From assembly GCA_949358305.1 (NCBI GenBank), contig OX442322.1, positions 8,494,001 to 8,558,000 on the forward strand: a stretch of DNA of 64,000 nt, read 5' to 3'. Positions 21,561 through 33,097 of the stretch are shown in pieces (the first letter of the stretch is position 1; every line of letters starts with the position of its first letter). Position numbers and translations under genes: made by a program. The DNA comes from Strigamia acuminata (Eukaryota > Arthropoda > Chilopoda > Geophilomorpha > Linotaeniidae). Below the pieces are notes generated by a model. That model saw only the letters and a program-made list of their open reading frames with translations, was not told where the DNA came from and searched no databases.

Positions 21561-23132
21561 TGTTGCGAGCAAGAACGCAACAAAAAGATCTGGAGATTTC
21601 ACGTTGTTTATCTTCGGAAAGAAAGAAAAGGCTTTTTAATTTTGTTGTCAAGTTTGAATGGATTTGCAACTCTTATCTGACATGTCCAGTTGGTTTGCTG
21701 CCTTGTTGTCACGATCCTGGAAGTTCAAGGGGGTTGTCACTTCGCTTGCCACACCTGGAATGTTTGGAGGTTGTGTTTTTAGTCTTTTGGCATTGTTTTA
21801 TGTGTCTTTTTCACTTGTTTGTGTTATTTCTAGTATTTATAAGTTTTCTCCTGTTTCCAGTTCACTTGTGAGAGAGATAGGCGTGCATCGGCAAGATGGC
21901 CGCCATAGCATAAGTGAGCTGGGAAACAGGAGAACTTGAAATAAGCACAATTGCAGTTTTAGTGCTTGTTTCACTGGTAATTTAATTTATACTAACTTGT
22001 ATTGGTGTTTAAGGTAGTCCACAGGTGTCTTGGGTCGCTGGATGGACGTTGGACATCGTTTGTGAGCGTTTGCGAGCGTCGGGCGTGAGCGCACGCCTTG
22101 CGACGCCTCTCGTGGTCGTATGGGTCCTGCAAATGAGTTGAATCGGTCGGGTTTCAATGTCCAAGCACTGGGAAAGCTGTACTAACCGTTCTAGGACGCA
22201 GATCCATCGTTGAGAAGGCCTGTGAGTCGCTCGCGACCTTGTCTGGCTCCATTCACGTCATTTTGGCAGTTGCATGGTCGCCATCTTAGATTTGGTGCTG
22301 CACTGGTGCCCTGTTATTGTTTCTTTTGGGGTTTTATTGGAACCTGGACGTAGGGAATATATACTAGTTATTGTTTGTATATTTACCAATATTAGTTGTT
22401 ATTAATCTAAGCTTTTACCTTTGTTATTGCATGGTTGTTAAGGGGTTAAAACTGTGACACGTTGCGCCCTCTGTTGGTGGTGATTGGGTTTGGGCTAAGC
22501 ATTGTGTTTTGAGTGTAACTAATGTTAGTTTTAGCCTTTGAATTATCTGTTAAGTTTAAGTGAAGTGCTGTTTGCACAGGTCATAATGTTATCAAGGTGT
22601 TAGGTTAAGTTTTGCCTTTACTTATGTTAAGTTTGACATCTGTTGTAGAAATACGGAAACCTTGTTGGCACTATTGTTATTATTCAAATCTGTATTGTTT
22701 GGTCACTGACATTTATTGTAATCAGGTGACCAGTTGTTAAGAGTAGGTTGCTAAAGAAGCAACAGTTGTTATCAGTTGTTAAGTATTAAATCCAGTTGAT
22801 ATTTTTCCTCCTTCTTTGGATAATTTATTCCTGGGTTTCTTTTACTTCAATAAACATGATGGCTTGTGAGTAGAGAGCTTTGCCTGCTCTCCTCCTCCCT
22901 GGGAGCCCGGAATTTCTACCCAGCAGCTAAAGAGGTTTTGCCAATCACTTTATCTAAATGCAGTCAGGCCTAGTTTCATGCAGTCAGGCCTAACACTTCT
23001 TCAAGTTAGGCTTATGCTCAGAGAGAGGATTTCAACTTGTCTCTTCAACCACTATACAGTCTCGGGCGGTTTCCAGAGTTTGGTGACCAATTCGCCAGTT
23101 TTTTCCTGTGAGATCCAAGGTTGTTTGCTACA
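21561..23132 (+). repeat. Family B 3' LTR
   Basis: Begins TGTTGCGAGC 52 bases after the pol stop and ends TTTGCTACA. The right flank is E1 pol, beginning CTGG; no matching duplication exists on the left because that side is rearranged. A CAATAAA signal lies at about 22848. The U5 antisense site AACCACTATAC is at 23047-23057. Confidence 0.92.
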
Positions 23133-24028
23133 CTGGAATTGATCATCTTGGACCCATTTATGTTGGCAACAACAAAAAAGAACGGAAAAAGGTTTATATT
23201 CTTTTATTCACGTGTATGGTGACAAGAAGCCTACATTTAGAAGTGTCCGAAGACCTTTCTGTTCCCAAGTTTTTGTTAGCAATGCGAAGATTTGGAGCTC
23301 GCTTTGGATATCCTGCCAAAATATTCTCAGATAATAGCAAAACATTCGAACGTGGTAGTGTGGAGTTACAATCATGGGGCAAGCTCATTGGCCACAAGGA
23401 CATACAGACTTTCCTATCGGAAAAAAGAGTGTTATGGACTTTTATTCCACCACTGTCCCCCTGGATGGGAGGGGCATGGGAACGCCTTGTCCGTTCAGTT
23501 AAAGATAAACTTCGAAAAACTTTGCTTCGATATACCGTTGATTTGGAGACTCTTCAAACCTTAGCTTTGGAAATTAGTTCCGTATTAAATTCAAGACCTT
23601 TATCCTACGTTCCCGACAGTGTTGATGGAGGCAGAATTTTGGCACCTGAAAATTTTTTAACCGGTGGTTTACCAAAATACCTTATAAACAAAAAATTGAG
23701 TGCCATCAAAAAGACAGATTTAAGAAAATTAGACATTAAACGAAGACAGTTCATTTGGGAATTTTGGAGAGTGTGGAGAAAAAGTTACCTTATGCAATTG
23801 CGAAATTTTTACGAGACCAAAGGCGATAAAAATTTCAAAAACCCCAAAGTGAATCAGATCGTGTTGTTAGAAAAAATAGGAACAAATCCCTATTTTTGGC
23901 CACTTGCCCGGATAAAGGAGATTTTTCCAGGTGAGGATGGTTTTACTCGAGTCATTAAAGTAGTGCTACCAGATGGACGTGAACTGAAAAGATCAGTTAA
24001 GCATGTGAGAGCTCTTGAACTGGACTGA
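23133..24028 (+). pseudogene. Family E1 integrase and DUF5641, truncated by B
   Basis: About 298 residues from TGIDHLGPIYV (first catalytic Asp) through SDNSKTFERG and WERLVRS (second Asp and Glu) to ALELD. All upstream parts of E1 are missing because the B LTR cuts in at 23132. An ATG exists in the B LTR end in frame, but this is chance. E1 is closer to D and E2 than to B. Confidence 0.9.
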
Positions 24029-24081
24029 TTTGTTTGAGCTCGTTGTGTTTTCTCTTCTCTGTTCTCTCGCCGGCAATTCGC

Positions 24082-25595
24082 TGTTGCAAGACAGCGTGGA
24101 AGAATTGTTGTGCTGAGATTGTGTCAATAAATATTACTAATTTGCTTTGATTTGTTTAATTTTCCTTTAGTGTTTTATTTTTCATAATTAAATGATATTT
24201 TTCACTTTACAGGAATTTTGACTTATTAAACTTTTTCAATGTTATTTAGTGTTTTAGTGTTGTGAAATGGGATAATTCAATTTATTGTCACTTATTTTCA
24301 GTATTTTATTGCGTATTTTGTTTTATTTTATCAATTCTAATGCATTTTTCTAGTTGTACGGCATTTTTGAGTGCATTCGTCGAAATGCAGCACAGTTACG
24401 CTATACGCGTGACGTCATTTTTCAATTCCTAGTCTTATTATTTCAGAACTTCTAACGTTTCGTTTTCACCTTTTTATGGTAGTTTTGTTGTGTTTTAGTA
24501 TTGTTTTGTACTAATTCCGGTGTGCTCTTTCGTTTGGTGTGCTCAGATTTTGTCATAGAGTTTTCGTTTCGTCGTTACGAACGTTCGTCGTCGGCCACCA
24601 TATGGGCGCGGCCGACGATGTTCGTTTCGTTCGTGTTACGATCCATTTCTGTGTAGTTTTGATTAAATAGTGTGATTTTGTTCGGGAAATTATATTTCCT
24701 ATATTTATTTCAACATTGTCAGGTGTTTTTATTCAAATCTTAAACTTGTATTTTCAAACTGTGTTGCTTTGCCGCCGATTAGGTGACCGTTGGGCGCCAT
24801 GTTGATTTATCGGCAATTTTGATGATGTAATCGTTTGCTTTGAATTTATTATACTATTATACTTATTTATTATTTCATTTCGAAGTGTTTTCACCTGTAT
24901 TCTTTGCTATTTTTGCATTTTTATTCCGTTCGGAATTCAAATGTTTTGATGACATCATTTTGCTTGACGCTGATTGGCTGTCTCGATCGTCTGCTTGACG
25001 ATCATTGTTTTTGCTCCGTTTGCACTGTTTTACTTTTCAGATCTTATTGTTGTGATTAGATTAAATATTCCTGGTATTCTTGTGATCATTTTAGTATGTC
25101 ACAATCTTTATTTCGTGCAGTTTTTATGTAACTACAACTTTGCTGTGATTTCGTTTCCTCCGTTGCTATGACAACGGAGTTTCTTTTGTTAATGTATTTC
25201 GCCGCTATCGGCTTGGCGCGTGCCGTAATGGTTACTGCGCATGTGCGGTTCCAAAAGAACCAATGTAATTGATGTATTTTCTTCACTCTTCTGTTTAACT
25301 TAGATTAAAGAAGTTGTTTTTAATTTTACTCCCGTTTCATGTTATTTAAGCAATGTGGCGCGAGTAGTTAAGCCTTTCCCTGGATTAGCCATTGATTCAG
25401 CACTCCATTGGATATTAATCAACGGTGTTCCCATCAATGCTCCATGCATTCAACAATAGTTTTCAGTGCGGATTTGTGTTCTCAGCGCGGTTTTCGTACG
25501 AATTTAACAATACGATCACTTGAGTTTTTTAGAGGCGGGAAATTCAAATAGCCCCAACCCCATTCCTAGCTGTTTGGTGTTGACAGACCGCAACA
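24082..25595 (+). repeat. Family E1 3' LTR
   Basis: Begins TGTTGCAAGACAGCG and ends GACAGACCGCAACA, 1514 bases. It contains a CRE palindrome TGACGTCA at 24410-24417, a GTTGCTATGACAAC X-box palindrome within 25158-25179, GCGCATGTGCGG, and a GATTAAAG signal. ATACGATCA at 25510-25518 is the short E1 form of the tRNA-His antisense site. The right flank is H leader. Confidence 0.85.
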
Positions 25596-25952
25596 ACTAC
25601 GGTCACCTTACACCAACACACAACACACACGTTAAACTTAAGACGAACCTTTAGAATCTGAGTGCTTTAACACCCAAACTCTCTGCTATACAGACAAACT
25701 CCAAAAGGATTTCTAAAATAATTTGAGTGGTTGAATCACAGACTCACTCAAAATCTCAACTAAAACCTTTTTAGAATAAATCCCTAACAATTCTGAGAAT
25801 GTAAATACTCAGACTGACTAACTCTCTTCTAAAATTACAAGTAAACTTCCTCTGTTTACAAATAAATGCTCTACGAGAACTTAAATAATCCCTGTTCACA
25901 AGAATTCCACTAAAAATCATGCAAACTATAGACTATTCTAGCTAAATCTGTT

Positions 25953-25982
25953 GCTCTCCTGCTTATGCAGTTATAGTAGAGC
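25953..25982 (-). promoter_or_regulatory. Leader RNA hairpin (H)
   Basis: On the minus strand GCTCT / AGAGC form the outer stem and CTGC / GCAG the inner stem with loop ATAA and bulge ACTATAA. The outer stem differs from B on both sides and still pairs. Confidence 0.65.
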
Positions 25983-26129
25983 CAAAACTTAATTTATATC
26001 ACTTAAAATGCAATAGCAAGACTCATATCTCCCCCAAAAGGACACAAATAAAAACCCAAAGCAAAACCCATCAAAATCACAAAGAAACAACTGAATGTCA
26101 TCTTCAAAAACATGGCGAACTGCTGCACA

Positions 26130-26139
26130 TTGCGTTGTG
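26130..26139 (-). promoter_or_regulatory. Leader motif complementary to tRNA-His anticodon arm (H)
   Basis: The minus strand reads CACAACGCAA, identical to B, about 185-205 bases after the primer site. Confidence 0.65.
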
Positions 26140-26323
26140 TCACTTGAACTGGACCCCTGGCATTGATGGTCGCTTCTAGACGATTCTCAGCTGCACAAAC
26201 TTGATCGGAAATACATGCGGAACCAGCCGCTAACTGCACAAACCGTCCTGTTGGCACAAATCCCCTGAATCGTCTGTGAAGTGGCCAAACTCTAGCTTCA
26301 CGCACGGTGATCAAACGCGCACG

Positions 26324-26343
26324 AATCCGGGTCACAGGCACCA
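26324..26343 (-). promoter_or_regulatory. Primer-binding site, tRNA-His, degenerate (H)
   Basis: The minus strand TGGTGCCTGTGACCCGGAT matches the 18-base tRNA-His site with one added base and one substitution. The 16-base gap to the LTR resembles the B spacer. Confidence 0.75.
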
Positions 26344-26359
26344 AAAAACAAACTTCCCC

Positions 26360-27632
26360 TGTTGCAAACAGACATGTCGAACTCGGAAGTTGCGTGGTAC
26401 ATTCATAGGCAACTGTCCTGTTGCGCATCCATGATCGTATAGTAGAAATTCCAGCAGCAGAAAGCGTTAGGCCTAGCATTAGGCCTAGTTCTCAACCAGT
26501 AGATCAAATGGGAAAAACATCTCAGCTAATGGGCAAGCAAATGTGTCTTCAAGGAGGAGGAGAGTCAGCTTGGCTCTCTACTCACTCATTCTCTGGGAAC
26601 TCATTTCAGAAATAATCCAAAGGAAAAACATCAGAGAAAGAGAAAAGAATAACAACTTATTTATTCTAAATCAACCATAACAAGCTTCTTCTAGCAACAG
26701 CTAGTAACAACAGTAACTCACTCTTTACCTAGCAACAACAAGCGCCTAGCAACCGTGAACAATGGCGCTAAAATAGACTTATTTACAAATGACAATTACT
26801 CATTATAAGTAACTTATTGCCTCCAAAGAGGGCGCTACTTGTCTCAAACTTAACCCTTTTACATCAAAATTGATAATAAGTAATAAAAGCTTAAACTTAA
26901 CATCTATTAGAGGCATAAAATACATAAATAAACAAGTATTAACAATTCCCATTCTTAGTTCCAGAGGAAAGCCAACTTTCCTTCTCAAAGACAAAAGCCA
27001 ACCGCTCATCATGCAAGATGGCGGCACAGCAACTTGCTAACAGCTGTGCAGGCGAACAGGAGCGAGCCAGACAGACCTCCATAGCCGCCCTTGACCAGAC
27101 ATCGACGCAAGGACCTTCCAAACAGCGTGGGGACTCGAACGATTTTTCAAACCAAGGCGTATCGACGCCGCTCTAAACACACACGCGGATCTGATGCGTC
27201 CAAATGCCGTCAACTGTCACGGGAGCTTTACGCCGCTCGCCACCTGCTGCCTCACGTCTAGGAAAGTCGCTGACCCCCTAAAACATCAAGCAAAAGGTAA
27301 ACAACAATCAAATAAAATATGCCTATCTCAAAACAACTCTAATAATTCTTAAACTAATACACAGAATTACTAAACCACTAAAACGATCACATCAAAACGA
27401 CCACAAGTGACCGACAACACATCTCCCGACCAATCCAGGTGCGACTGGCAGCATGACGATCGTCAAGGACATCACCAAACAAGACCGCTGGTCAGCCAAA
27501 CAACCGGACATCTCAGATATGTCTCCAACTTGTGTCAAAAACTAAAAAGCAAATTAAAAAGTCAAATCTTCTTTTCAGAAGCCAAAACGTGGAAAACTTC
27601 TAAATCTTTTTGTTGCGTTCCTGCTCGCAACA
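26360..27632 (-). repeat. Family H 5' LTR
   Basis: 1273 bases; on the minus strand it begins TGTTGCGAGCAGGAACGCAACAA, very like B, and ends GTTTGCAACA. Its outer edge joins the 140-bp satellite. It contains CAAGATGGCGGC (YY1-like) at about 27014. TGATCGTATAGTAG at 26432-26445 is the sense of tRNA-His bases about 5-18, so the element RNA carries the complement. Confidence 0.85.
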
Positions 27633-28176
27633 AGACTTTTGATCTCATCACAGTTGACTTAGCACAAACACCACAAGACCAATGTCTCTGAATGTTCAGA
27701 AATAGTGTTTAAACCTTAGTAGAAGGCTCCAATGTAAGTTTTAGCAACATCCAAGCAATGATTTGGGAGAATAGACTTTTGATCTCATCACAGTTGACTT
27801 AGCACAAACACCACAAGACCAATGTCTCTGAATGTTCAGAAATAGTGTTTAAACCTTAGTAGAAGGCTCCAATGTAAGTTTTAGCAACATCCAAGCAATG
27901 ATTTGGGAGAATAGACTTTTGATCTCATCACAGTTGACTTAGCACAAACACCACAAGTCCAATGTCTCTGAATGTTCAGAAATAGTGTTTAAACCTTAGT
28001 AGAAGCCTTCAATGTAAGTTTTAGCAACATCCAAGCAATGATTTGCGAGAATAGACTTTTGATCTCATCACAGTTGACTTAGCACAAACACCACAAGACC
28101 AATGTCTCTGAATGTTCAGAAATAGTGTTTAAACCTTAGTAGAAGGCTCCAATGTAAGTTTTAGCAACATCCAAGC
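27633..28176. repeat. 140-bp satellite array, left part
   Basis: Unit starts (GACTTTTGATCTC) recur at 27634, 27774, 27914 and 28054, exactly 140 apart. Units differ at few sites (GGCTCC or CCTTC; GGGAG or GCGAG; AGACC or AGTCC). The array is cut by D1 within CCAAGC and continues at 60228. Confidence 0.95.
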
Positions 28177-29687
28177 TGTTGCAAACAACGTGGAAGTATT
28201 TTAGAAATTGCATTTATTACTGTGTTTTATGTCATAATAAATATTCATAGTGTAGTGGAATTTTTGCCTAATATTTTCATTTATTGCATTTCAGGTTTTA
28301 TCTTATTAAAACATTTTCTAGTGTTTTCAGTATTTTTAGTGTCTTTTGTGTTGATATTACATTTTAATTTACTGTTATTTCAAGTGTTTTTGAAGCTTTG
28401 TGTCATTTCTCATTGTTTTCTTATGCATTTTCATGATTTTCGGCAATTTTAGGTACATTCGTCGAAGTGCAGTTCAGTTACGCTACACGCGTGACGTCAT
28501 TTTTCCATTACTAGTCTCGTTTCGTTAGAACTTCTAACGTTTCGTTCTATACTTTCCGAGTTGTTAAGAATTCTATTCACAATTGCTTTCTACTAATTAT
28601 TGTCTGCTCTTTCGACTGGTGTGCTTTATTATTGCCCAAGTGTTTTCGTTTCGTCAGTGCGAACGTTCGTTGTCGGCCACCGCATGGGCGCGGCCGATAA
28701 TGTTCGGTTCGTGCGGCTTACGATCTATTTCTAAGTGTTGTGTTGAATAAATAGTGTGATTTTGTGCAGGAAATAACATTTCCTAACTTTATTTAACATT
28801 CCTATGTGGTTTTTATAAACATTCTGTGTATCTAATTTCAAATGTACTGGTTTTACCGCCAATATGACGTTCGAGGCCGCCATGTTGGAATTTATCGGTA
28901 ATTCGTTTTTATTTCAATTTGTTTACGATGTATATTGATTGAATTGATTTTACTATTTGTTTACGATGTTTTTTAACCTGAATTCTTATGTTATTTTGTG
29001 TTTTAAAGCCATTTTAAATTCAAATCTTACGGTTACGTCATCATACTTGCCTGTGATTGGCTATTGCGATCGTCTGCTACACGATCATTGTTTTGTGCTT
29101 CGTTTTCATTGTTTTACTTATTGAATCGAATTGTTATGATTAGCTTTTTTATTCACTGCATTCTTGCGGTCATTTTGATATATTACAAACTGTAATCCGT
29201 GCTAATTTCACAATTTGTCAACTTTGCCTGTATTTCGTTTTCCTCCGTTGCCATGACAACGGAGAATTTTGTGTCTGTATTTCGCCGCTAATCGGCTTGG
29301 CGCGTGCCATTTTCGGTATTGCGCATGTGCGGCTCCCTTGAGGGCCAATTACATTCGTGTATTTTATTCAGTTTTCATCTAACCGTTCATTAAAGAAGTT
29401 GTTGAATTTTAGCTCGTGTTTAACTTTATTTCCGCCATCTTTTCCAATGTGTCGGGAGTAGTTAATCTCTTTTCCCCGCTGGCTTATGGATAAACAAGCA
29501 CTCGGATACCTTTCAACAGTGCTCTCGTTTGCTTTCTCCTCATGCAACAATGGATTCGGGAGTGATTATTGTGGTTTCCAGCACGGTTTATGTACGTACT
29601 TTGCTATACGATCATCTAATCTTAGTGGCGGGAATTTCAAACCGCAAATGCCCATTTCTTCTATATTCGTGTTGACCGACCGCAACA
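28177..29687 (+). repeat. D1 5' LTR
   Basis: 1511 bases, TGTTGCAAACAACG to GACCGCAACA, flanked on the left by target duplication CAAGC (28172-28176; partner 60228-60232). It contains CRE TGACGTCA at 28492-28499, an X-box palindrome within 29243-29264, GCGCATGTGCGG, and an ATTAAA signal near 29388. CTATACGATCA at 29604-29614 is the U5 tRNA-His antisense site. Confidence 0.95.
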
Positions 29688-30493
29688 TCGAATATCTAGT
29701 TTTGGTAGCCGTGACCAGGATAGCCGTTGCATTCTTTCTGTGTTTTTGTCGTGACGTCAGTGCAACGTCCGATCGTGCGTTTGGTGCGATCAACGGAATA
29801 ATTTACGTTCGCGATTCGTCGTCTGCTACAAGTAGTGTCAACGTTCAACGTGACTTCAGCCACAACGAGGACAGGTACGGCGTCGAATTTGAACAATCGT
29901 GTGCAAGCAACGGGATCTTCCGGTCGCCATATTTGGATACACAACGCGCTGCGCTGGGAAGACGATTTGCTCCTGGATTATTTGCATTTTCTTGTTTTTG
30001 GAGTTCTGTGTTTTCATTTTGGGGATTTTTATTGCATGAGGGTATTGTTTTGGGTATTCCATTGGTGTTTTTGTTGTTTCATTTGCTAGTTTTGGGGAAA
30101 ATTTTAGTAAAAGTGTTTTCATACCAAATTTTGAAGTGTTTTTTCATTGCATGTTTAGTTCTCCATTATAACCGCCATAAGCGGGGGAGATTAGATTTAT
30201 TTCGAGTAGAACTGACTAGTTTCAAGTTGAATGAGCTGTCAGTAGAGTCAAAATTTAATGTTAGGAGATATTGGCGTGTTTTGTTGCAAAACGAACCGTC
30301 AATTGTTTTCAAAAGAGTTTATTGGCGTGCTTTGTTGCAAAACAAACCGTCAATTATTTTCAAACTGTGCAGGGTAATTGTGTCACGTTTTATTTACGTA
30401 CACAAAAACCGCTCAAATTTTTGGTCATCCTCGATTGGCCAAACATTTGATATTCTAAAATTCTCACGTGTCACCAAGGACCGTGAAAATTGA
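29486..30493 (+). CDS. Possible leader frame upstream of gag (D1)
   Basis: 335 codons beginning in the LTR and ending 200 bases before the gag ATG; D2 keeps the same length (43486-44493). The middle (about residues 158-215) is strongly hydrophobic and could span a membrane one or more times; the end is basic. No known domain is recognised. The T-rich sequence makes hydrophobic residues likely in any frame, and D1 and D2 are too alike to show selection, so I regard it as unproven. Confidence 0.25.
   Translation: MDKQALGYLSTVLSFAFSSCNNGFGSDYCGFQHGLCTYFAIRSSNLSGGNFKPQMPISSIFVLTDRNIEYLVLVAVTRIAVAFFLCFCRDVSATSDRAFGAINGIIYVRDSSSATSSVNVQRDFSHNEDRYGVEFEQSCASNGIFRSPYLDTQRAALGRRFAPGLFAFSCFWSSVFSFWGFLLHEGIVLGIPLVFLLFHLLVLGKILVKVFSYQILKCFFIACLVLHYNRHKRGRLDLFRVELTSFKLNELSVESKFNVRRYWRVLLQNEPSIVFKRVYWRALLQNKPSIIFKLCRVIVSRFIYVHKNRSNFWSSSIGQTFDILKFSRVTKDREN
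29703..29721 (+). promoter_or_regulatory. Primer-binding site, tRNA-His (D1)
   Basis: TGGTAGCCGTGACCAGGAT is the tRNA-His site with one extra A, 15 bases after the LTR. D2 has the identical form (43703-43721), so it is a family trait and not damage. Confidence 0.8.
29940..29947 (+). promoter_or_regulatory. Leader motif complementary to tRNA-His anticodon arm (D1)
   Basis: CACAACGC pairs with GCGUUGUG, tRNA-His bases 29-36, including the anticodon. It lies about 220 bases after the primer site. The D family lacks the final AA of the ten-base form. D2 copy at 43940-43947. Confidence 0.55.
30160..30190 (+). promoter_or_regulatory. Leader RNA hairpin (D1)
   Basis: TCTCC / GGAGA outer stem, CCGC / GCGG inner stem, loop CATAA and bulge ATTATAA. 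The inner stem differs from B and H (CTGC / GCAG) by a compensated pair. D2 copy at 44160-44190. Confidence 0.65.
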
Positions 30494-30612
30494 GTGCTTT
30501 TTGGGGGATAAAATAAAAACGTTTATTCTCTTTAAAGTTAAAACAAAAACCGTGAAAATTGAGAAATTTTTGGGGGATAAAATTACAAGGTTTATTCTCT
30601 TAAAAATTAAAA
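30270..30612 (+). repeat. Leader duplications (D1)
   Basis: Two copies of a unit of about 55 bases (TATTGGCGTG.TTTGTTGCAA to TTTTCAAA) lie at about 30270-30365. A second unit of about 69 bases starting ACCGTGAAAATTGAG is present twice in D1 (about 30480 and 30550) but once in D2. This is recent slippage or template switching. Confidence 0.75.
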
Positions 30613-30693
30613 CAAAGTTGAATTGTCATGCCCGTTTTTATCTGTTCTTTCCAAATTTCACAGCCGAATTTTTTGTGAGAGAGGACAGAGAGA

Positions 30694-33097
30694 ATGGCGG
30701 AACCTACAATGAGAGATCTTCTAACTGAGGATCAAATCGAAGTGCAACAACAACGTTGGGAGTCGCAAGTCACTGCAATGAATCATTTGTTGTCTATATC
30801 GGAGAAGACAGCAGATCCAGGTGAACTGAAAGCGCGGGTGCAAACTGCGACCCCGAAAGAAACGAGAATAGTCGGTGCGCTGAATGATCTACAGGAATAT
30901 TCGGACCACGGCTATTATCTAGAATGCATTGACAAGCTTGAGACTATGCAAGCAAGAGTGGATCTTCTTCGCACGAGATACAAAATTTCAAAGCGATCAC
31001 TTCCAACTTTGGGAGGAAGATTAAATACGTCGACAAGCTCAAACCAGAATACAACCTTGAACGCGACAGCAACGTTTAGAAAAAATTTGAAGCTGCCCAA
31101 ACTGGATTCCGTAAAATTCGACGGAGATATTTTGAAGTACAGAACATTCAAAAGCAACTTCGAGACCTCCGTACACAAGGATCCAGACCTGAGTAACATT
31201 GAAAAACTCCAGTATTTACAAACTATGTGTACTGGAGAAGCGGCAATTCTCATCTCAACTTTTCCCCTGATCGAGGAATCCTACGACCTTGCAAGAGAAG
31301 AACTCGAAAGACATTTTGGTGATGAGGATGCCCAACAAACTGCGTTAATAAAATCAATTCGAGAATTAAAAGCTGTTTCAAGTGTATATCCAACTAAAGC
31401 GATAAAAACAAATTTGACAAAGATTTCTGCGACTATTAGACTTCTCGAGCAACTAAAAATTCCTATTCAGACTTCCGGAGCTTTCTTATTGCCCGACATA
31501 ATTAGCAAGTTTCCAACTTCAATGGCATTAAGATTTTACCAAGTTCACGGAATTCAAAATAAGAACATTGTTACGTTGCTCAATTTCTTTGTGAATGAAG
31601 TTGCGATGGCCGAACGAACTGAAAACGTCTCGGAAAAATCGAAAAAAGACAAGAATGAAAAATCGGACGTAGAGAAAACGAAAGTGAAAGGTTCAATGAC
31701 CACGTGCGCAACTACTCAAGACGCCAAGCAGTCTACTAGTGCAAAAACGAAGAGTGAACCGAAATCTGAAAGCAAGAATACGCCTTTCAAGACAAACAAG
31801 TGCATTTTTTGTGAAGATGAACATTTAAACGGCGCTTGTAAAAAGGATTTCGAAATTAACGCGAAAATCGAAATAGTTAAGAAAAACCGACTGTGTTTTA
31901 ATTGTTTCAGAACTGGGCATAGAGTGGGAGACTGCAAGGTCAAATTTTCTTGTAAACATTGTGGTGGGCGACACCATTCCACAATATGCAAAAAATCCGA
32001 GGTGAAAAATTCAACAAGCGCTGCGGAGAAGCCGAAGGAGCCACAAGTAACAACACATGTTTCATGCGCAATCTCGACGACTCTACAACTAATGATCTTC
32101 ACCGCGGACCTCAAAACAAAATCAGGAGGAACTCACAGCATTCGAGGGATGATTGATCCGGGAAGCCATCGATCGTTCATCACAAAAGAATTTGTTGAAA
32201 GACTGAAACTTAAAAAGTGCGGCAGTGTTTCTGCCACCACACAACGTTTTAATGATTCGTCTCCAGCAGCTACGGACTACGATGTGTTCAATGTCACACT
32301 GCAGAGTAAAAATGACACTCAAGATTTGAAACTTTCCATGCTTTCTGTGGAAGATTTGCCACGAGTGCAAGGCATTCTGAACTCATCAATGATTGACAAA
32401 GTGAAGAAACTAAATCTCGAACTTGCTGAAGACCTACCAGCTAAGACTGCTCAAATTGATGTGCTTTTAGGAGTCGACGTGTGGTGGAAGGTCGTTAAGG
32501 ATGGCAAGAAAAAGGTAAACGCCGACCTTGGACTCATTAACACAATTTTTGGATGGGTCTTGGCTGGAGCGGCTGGAAACACCAATTTGTTTGAGGATGA
32601 GGAAGGAATGACAACATGTTGTAATACATGCGACTTAGACATCCAAGAAAAATTGGACAAACTGTGGAACTTGGAAGCAATCGGAATAAATGCGGGAGAA
32701 AAAGAATCCGACTTTATTCGCGATCGATTCAAATCAACTACAAAGCGTCTAGACGATGGACGTTATGAAGTCATGCTGCCATTCAATGGTCAGGAAGTCG
32801 ACTTGGAGTCCAATTGGGAATTGGCCATGAATCAACTGGCCAACACGCTCAAAAGAATAGATGCCAACGAAGACTACAAAAAACGTTACGACGAGTCCAT
32901 GTGGCAATATATTCACGAAAATCACGCGGAGGAAGTCCCAAAAGAAGAGCGTTTTTTGAAGAAAGGAACCTACAATATACCTCACCACCCTGTAATCAAG
33001 GAGGATCGAGACACGACGAAATTTCGAGTAGTGTTCAACGCGTCTTCATCCAAGAAGGGGAAACTTTCCCTCAATGACTGTTTATTTCCGGGACCTT
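30694..33097 (+). CDS. gag-pol: D1 gag-pol, first part (gag to start of RT)
   Basis: The frame starts MAEPTMRDLLTEDQ, just after GAGAGAGGACAGAGAGA. DUF1759 gag spans about residues 125-310. Three zinc knuckles begin at about 370, 400 and 420 (CIFC, CFNC, CKHC). The protease has MIDPGSHRS at about 486. Reverse transcriptase begins at about 760 and is cut after LFPGP by element C, with duplication CCTT. Coding continues at 39175, and the two parts (2404 and 2837 bases) give the same total length as D2. The last 70 residues of the frame running into C are LTR sequence. Confidence 0.95.

Larger units (their letters stand above)
25596..26323 (-). other. Family H 5' leader, cut by E1
   Basis: Read on the minus strand it runs from the primer site toward a gag gene that is no longer adjacent, because E1 interrupts it. 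It shares with B the anticodon motif and hairpin, and CACTCA/GAGTG-type repeats nearer its far end, but little else aligns by eye. No convincing gene. Confidence 0.7.

Noticed and set aside
23108-23132. Start codon giving a new integrase protein in E1
   Set aside because: The ATG belongs to the end of the B LTR and is joined to E1 by insertion only.
26003-26479. 158-codon minus-strand frame in H
   Set aside because: It begins in the LTR and crosses the primer site; its likeness to B and G is limited to the peptide encoded by the RNA motif and a T-rich stretch.
29486-30493. Envelope gene in D
   Set aside because: An envelope would lie after pol. This frame has no signal peptide, cleavage site or cysteine pattern that I recognise.
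32229-32240. Extra anticodon-like motif CACAACGT in D gag
   Set aside because: It lies in coding sequence, breaks at the eighth base, and occurs only as codons shared by D1 and D2; it served as a negative control.
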